Shown here in pieces: positions 5,835 through 9,039 of a DNA stretch of 9,039 bases. The DNA is taken from the NCBI GenBank assembly GCA_900755865.1, contig CAAEHZ010000376.1, positions 1-9,039 on the forward strand, given 5' to 3'. Numbering within the stretch: the first letter of the stretch is position 1; each line of letters opens with the position of its first letter. The position numbers were made by a program, and so were the translations under genes. The DNA comes from Lachnospiraceae bacterium. Its GTDB lineage: Bacteria; Bacillota; Clostridia; Lachnospirales; Lachnospiraceae. The notes below the pieces were generated by a model, which saw only the letters and a list, made by a program, of their open reading frames with translations, did not search any database and was not told the DNA's origin.

Positions 5835-6667
5835 TGGCAAAGCGCAAGGAAGATGCACCGCCAGCCGGTTCACCGGCATGGATGAGTACTTTCAGCGACT
5901 TGATGAATCTGCTGCTTTGCTTTTTTGTCATGCTGTTTTCCATGTCAACCATACAGGAGGACAAGCTTGCGGCCCTGGTGGCATCCATGAATAATACTTT
6001 CAGCATCTTCGATGCGGGTGCTACGGCAATCGGCGAAGGTATCCTGATTAGCAACGGTGTCAGCCAGCTAAATGAGCTTGACCAGTATATCAACAGTACC
6101 GGTAAAACCGCGGACAGCGATACGGAGGGAGAAAACTTCGAGGAATTTGAAAAATCTCCGGACGCAACAGAAAAGATGGAAGAAATACTGGAGCAGGAAA
6201 AGCTGCAGCAGAATGAGGAAACAGCGGAAAATGTAGAGGAGGCATTGCAGGAGGAAGCCATCGGCGACCAGGTGGATGTCAGCTTTACAGCACAGTATAT
6301 ACAGCTTACGATGAAGGGAGCGCTGCTTTTTGATTCGGGAAGCGCGGAACTGAAAGAGGAATCCAGGGAAGTTTTAAGCAAGGTTGGCAGGGTACTGGAG
6401 CAGTACAGTGGTGGCACCGTGGAAATAGAGGGCCATACGGATAATGTTCCGATTACCACTGCAAGATATGCCAGCAATGAGGAATTGAGCAGTGCGAGAG
6501 CACTGTCGGTATTTTATTATCTGAAGGATAATACCTATTTGAATCCAGCCGACTTGAAGCATGCCGGCATGGGAGAAAGAGTACCGGTGGCAGATAACTC
6601 TACGGAAGCGGGCAGAAGCATGAACCGGAGAGTGGAAATCAGGATTTATAACCCATCACAGGGATGA
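5834..6667 (+). CDS. motB: Flagellar motor stator protein MotB
   Basis: MotB anchors the stator to peptidoglycan and carries the ion-binding aspartate. The protein is 277 residues. A short basic cytoplasmic start (KRKEDAPPAG) leads into one membrane segment from about residue 16 to 39, with D22 in MSTFSDLMNLLLCFFVMLFS as the ion-carrying residue (equivalent to E. coli D32). Residues about 40-155 form an extended linker that becomes strongly acidic and glutamine-rich, probably coiled coil. The OmpA-like peptidoglycan-binding domain begins near residue 160 (LLFDSGSAELKEES), with GHTDNVPI near 200, NEELSSARA after it and NRRVEIRIY at 264-272. AGGAGGTGA upstream lies at the end of motA, and the ATG shares a base with the motA TAA. 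All key residues are present, so the protein should be functional. Confidence 0.96.
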   Translation: MAKRKEDAPPAGSPAWMSTFSDLMNLLLCFFVMLFSMSTIQEDKLAALVASMNNTFSIFDAGATAIGEGILISNGVSQLNELDQYINSTGKTADSDTEGENFEEFEKSPDATEKMEEILEQEKLQQNEETAENVEEALQEEAIGDQVDVSFTAQYIQLTMKGALLFDSGSAELKEESREVLSKVGRVLEQYSGGTVEIEGHTDNVPITTARYASNEELSSARALSVFYYLKDNTYLNPADLKHAGMGERVPVADNSTEAGRSMNRRVEIRIYNPSQG

Positions 6668-6686
6668 GAAAGGGATAAAGGTAACG

Positions 6687-7217
6687 ATGAAAAAGAACTT
6701 GCTTAGTGTGCTGATACTGGCACTGCTGGTTGTCAATATTGTTCTGACAACGATTATGATGTTAAGCATCACAAAGACCAACTCCAAAACGGCAGAACTG
6801 GTGACAAATATTGCCACAGTCATGAATTTGGAATTGTACGGACCCGGAGGAACTGCGGAGGAGCAGGTGGCTCTGGAGGATACGGAAACCTACGATATGA
6901 CAGATTTAATGTTCCCTCTTGCGACTACCGTCAATGAGGATGGAAGCACAGGAAAGCAGTCCTACATTATATTTACTTTGTCCTTACTGGAAAATACAAA
7001 GAACAAGGATTACAAGAAGCTGGGCGGCGAAGAGAAAATTGCAGCCAGAGAAAGTCTGATTAAGGATGCGGTCAACAATGTGATTGGTAAACATACGCTG
7101 GAGGAATGCCAGAATGATTTTGACAGCATAAGACAGGAAATTCTGGTGGAAATCCAGCAGTTATTCGGTTCTGATTTTATTTATAAGATTGCGGTCAGCG
7201 GCGTGAAGTTCGGCTGA
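6687..7217 (+). CDS. fliL: Flagellar basal body-associated protein FliL (divergent)
   Basis: FliL is a single-pass membrane protein whose periplasmic domain rings the stator and supports torque, especially under load. The protein is 176 residues: a short basic N-terminus, one hydrophobic segment at about residues 5-28 (LLSVLILALLVVNIVLTTIM), then an extracytoplasmic domain. The C-terminal half shows the FliL pattern of a strand (YIIFTLSLLEN), a helix with RESLIKDAVNNVIGKHTLEE, a second helix EILVEIQQLF and a last strand ending IAVSGVKFG. It lacks the common closing 'VYFTEF'-like motif, so it is a divergent member. The start has AAAGG at 6677-6681 upstream, and the gene begins 19 bases after motB. 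Position between motB and fliM strongly supports the call, which would be less certain from sequence alone. Confidence 0.85.
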   Translation: MKKNLLSVLILALLVVNIVLTTIMMLSITKTNSKTAELVTNIATVMNLELYGPGGTAEEQVALEDTETYDMTDLMFPLATTVNEDGSTGKQSYIIFTLSLLENTKNKDYKKLGGEEKIAARESLIKDAVNNVIGKHTLEECQNDFDSIRQEILVEIQQLFGSDFIYKIAVSGVKFG

Positions 7218-7248
7218 TGTAGGCAAACCAACTATAAGAGGTACCGAC

Positions 7249-7257
7249 AGGAGGTGA
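7249..7257 (+). promoter_or_regulatory. Full-length Shine-Dalgarno for the GTG start of fliM
   Basis: AGGAGGTGA is fully complementary to the 3' end of 16S rRNA and lies 6 bases before GTG at 7264. The strong site probably compensates for the non-ATG start. No upstream start in this frame is as well placed. Confidence 0.8.
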
Positions 7258-7263
7258 GCTTAC

Positions 7264-8244
7264 GTGGGCGAGGTACTTTCACAAAACGAAATAGATAATC
7301 TGCTGGCAGCGTATTCTGCGGGTGAACTGGATGTTGACCAGATGCAGGAAAACAAAGAAAAGCAGGTTAAGAATTATGATTTCAGCCGCCCGACGAAGTT
7401 CTCCAAAGAGCATTTAAGGACTCTGGAAATCATATTTGAACATTACAGCAGACTGATTTCAACCAATCTGCCTGTATACCTGAGAAAGAATGTGCAGGTG
7501 ACAGTTGCAAGCTCGGAAACGGTTACATTCAATGAGTTTACCAACGCCCTTTCCAATCCGGTTATTCTGGGAATTATAGATTTTGCCCCGTTGAATGGTA
7601 ATATTATTCTGGATTTGGCAACAAATCTGGGATATGCCATGCTGGACAGGATGCTCGGCGGCAGTGGGGTTCCGCTGGAAAAGAACCGGGATTTTTCAGA
7701 AATAGAACTGACAATTATCCAAAAGATATTAGTAATGTTTACCCAGCTCTTAAGAGAGCCGTGGAAAAACGTTGTTGATATATCGCCTGTGTTAAGCAGA
7801 CTGGAAACCAATCCGCAGTTTGCACAGGTTATTGCACCAAATGACATGATAGCCATTGTCACTCTGAATATGAAAATCGGTGACGTGGAAGGCTTCATGA
7901 ATGTCTGTCTTCCTTTCTTTACACTGGAAGAGATTATGGACAAGCTGAATACAAAGTACTGGTTCTCCACAATGCAGGAGAACCGCTCCGAGAATTATGA
8001 GGAGTACATAGAATCCCTTATCCGCAAGGTGGATATTCCAATCCGCGCCGTACTGGGCAGAAGCACAATCTCTGTAAACGACTTTGTCGGATTACAGGTA
8101 GGGGACTGTATCCGGCTGGAAACGAAGGTGGATGAAGACATGGATATCTATGTGGGCAATATCAGAAAGTTTACCGCATTACCCGGCACCGAAAAGGAAT
8201 CATATGCTGTCCGGATTACATCGGTAGTCAGAGAGGAGGACTAA
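7264..8244 (+). CDS. fliM: Flagellar motor switch protein FliM
   Basis: FliM is the central part of the C-ring switch; it binds phosphorylated CheY and joins FliG to FliN/FliY. The protein is 326 residues from a GTG start. Residues 5-14 (LSQNEIDNLL) are the CheY-P docking peptide. A middle CheC-like domain without phosphatase residues covers about 40-230, including the LGGSG motif at 131-135 that contacts FliG. A C-terminal SpoA-type (FliN-like) domain runs from about 250 to 322 (VDIPIRAVLGRSTISVNDF, GDCIRLETKVDEDMDIYVG). Length matches other FliM proteins. The fliY start codon follows three bases after the stop, so the two switch genes are co-translated as neighbours. Nothing appears missing. 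Confidence 0.96.
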   Translation: MGEVLSQNEIDNLLAAYSAGELDVDQMQENKEKQVKNYDFSRPTKFSKEHLRTLEIIFEHYSRLISTNLPVYLRKNVQVTVASSETVTFNEFTNALSNPVILGIIDFAPLNGNIILDLATNLGYAMLDRMLGGSGVPLEKNRDFSEIELTIIQKILVMFTQLLREPWKNVVDISPVLSRLETNPQFAQVIAPNDMIAIVTLNMKIGDVEGFMNVCLPFFTLEEIMDKLNTKYWFSTMQENRSENYEEYIESLIRKVDIPIRAVLGRSTISVNDFVGLQVGDCIRLETKVDEDMDIYVGNIRKFTALPGTEKESYAVRITSVVREED

Positions 8245-8247
8245 GGA

Positions 8248-9039
8248 ATGGATGGAATGCTGTCTCAGGACGAGATAAATGCGTTACTAAACGGCATGGA
8301 TTTGTCTGCTGACGAAGAACCAGATAAAATTGGAAGTTCGGAAGAAGTGACAGAAGTGCCAAGCAGTACACCGTCAGAGACTGGCGATGAGCAGGGGGCA
8401 TCCACAGAAGCGTTACTGACTGATGTGGAAAAGGACGCCATCGGAGAAGTCGCAAATATCAGTATGGGCTCCTCGGCAACTACATTGTATTCACTGGTAA
8501 ACCGGAAGGTTAATATTACAACGCCGGTGGTACAGATTGCAACCTGGGATAATTTGCTGGAGGAGTATGAAAGACCCTGTGTATTTATCCAGATTAAGTA
8601 TACAGAAGGGCTGGATGGCACGAATATACTGGTGCTGAAGGAACATGATGTAAAGGTTATCACCGATTTGATGATGGGTGGTGACGGAACAAATACAGAA
8701 GGTGAGTTGGGAGAACTGCATCTGAGTGCTATTTCAGAGGCAATGAACCAGATGATGGGTTCTGCGGCAACCTCACTTTCCACGATGTTAAAGACAAAGA
8801 TTGATATCAGTCCGCCGGAGTCATCTTTGTTTGACCTGACAAAGGTACAGAGCGGAGAAGAGATAGCACCGTTCCTTGGCGGAAAGTTTGTCAAGATATC
8901 TTTCCGGATGCAGATTGATGATTTGGTGGACAGTTCCATTATGCAGTTATATCCTGTGGAATTTGCGAAAAAGGTGGTACAGACCTTTATCGGAACCCAG
9001 ATGGGTGGAGATGTCGGTTCTTCAGAAAGCACAGAAGCA
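8248..9039 (+). CDS. fliY: Flagellar motor switch phosphatase FliY (FliN-type), 5' part
   Basis: The frame opens at ATG 8248, with GGAGG at 8235-8239 inside the end of fliM, and remains open to the window edge for 264 residues. Residues 5-14 (LSQDEINALL) are a CheY-P docking peptide like that of FliM. After an acidic/Ser-Thr-rich linker (about 20-55) comes a CheC/FliY phosphatase domain with two active-site patterns of the form D/S-x3-E-x2-N-x22-P: D63, E67, N70, P93, and S160, E164, N167, P190. Both are intact, so the protein should dephosphorylate CheY-P at the motor. The sequence breaks off in a Gly/Ser/Glu-rich linker, and a C-terminal FliN (SpoA) domain is expected beyond the window. The two motifs separate it clearly from plain FliN. 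Confidence 0.95.
   Translation, partial: MDGMLSQDEINALLNGMDLSADEEPDKIGSSEEVTEVPSSTPSETGDEQGASTEALLTDVEKDAIGEVANISMGSSATTLYSLVNRKVNITTPVVQIATWDNLLEEYERPCVFIQIKYTEGLDGTNILVLKEHDVKVITDLMMGGDGTNTEGELGELHLSAISEAMNQMMGSAATSLSTMLKTKIDISPPESSLFDLTKVQSGEEIAPFLGGKFVKISFRMQIDDLVDSSIMQLYPVEFAKKVVQTFIGTQMGGDVGSSESTEA

Noticed and set aside
5806..6477. Long - strand open frame of 223 codons opposite motB
   Set aside because: It is a Ser-rich shadow of the motB linker and OmpA-like region; the + strand motifs are unambiguous.
8265..9032. Long - strand open frame of 255 codons opposite fliY
   Set aside because: It is Ser/Pro-rich antisense translation of a clear fliY coding region with intact motifs, and no ribosome binding site or family pattern supports it.
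1..9039. CRISPR array, tRNA/rRNA gene, insertion sequence, prophage or attachment site
   Set aside because: Reading the window shows no regularly spaced repeats, no transposase or integrase motifs, no tRNA-like cloverleaf and almost no gene-free space outside 4662-4825.

Overview
The window is a 9 kb slice of a large, single-orientation flagellar (fla/che-type) operon. All supported genes lie on the + strand and are tightly packed. Gene order is C-terminus of a YlxF/MotE-like protein, fliK, flgD, a conserved 'flagellar operon protein' (TIGR02530 type), flgE, flbD (swrD), motA, motB, fliL, fliM, and fliY (5' part only). FliY-type switch proteins, FlbD/SwrD, the TIGR02530 protein and strong AGGAGG Shine-Dalgarno sites point to Firmicutes, class Clostridia. 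The moderate GC content and the fliL-fliM-fliY order after motAB fit a Lachnospiraceae-like gut anaerobe (Roseburia/Agathobacter type). The family-level placement is inference; no species can be read from this window.

Layout. Bases 1-166 end a chaperone-like gene of the export apparatus region. Bases 167-268 are a short spacer with a good match to a flagellar sigma factor (sigma-D/sigma-28) promoter, followed by a small terminator-like hairpin. Bases 269-4661 form the hook module: FliK (hook length control), FlgD (hook cap), the small operon protein and FlgE (hook subunit). Bases 4662-4825 are the only sizeable gene-free gap. It holds an extended -10 promoter candidate, a 9-bp hairpin and then a strong 12-bp intrinsic terminator, so the operon looks punctuated here. 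Bases 4826-7217 are the power module: FlbD/SwrD, the MotA and MotB stator proteins and FliL. Bases 7264-9039 start the switch/chemotaxis-reception module: FliM and FliY, both with an N-terminal CheY-P docking peptide.

Together these genes build the hook with controlled length, supply and tune ion-driven torque, and connect the rotor to chemotaxis signalling. FliY keeps both CheC-type phosphatase motifs, so signal termination at the motor is predicted.

This is mostly core, well-known machinery and I see no undescribed stand-alone system. The points worth a second look are regulatory (the promoter and hairpin before fliK, the promoter/tandem hairpin/terminator between flgE and flbD, a possible leader region before flgE) and architectural (a helical C-terminal extension on FlgD, an enlarged FlgE centre, a divergent FliL).
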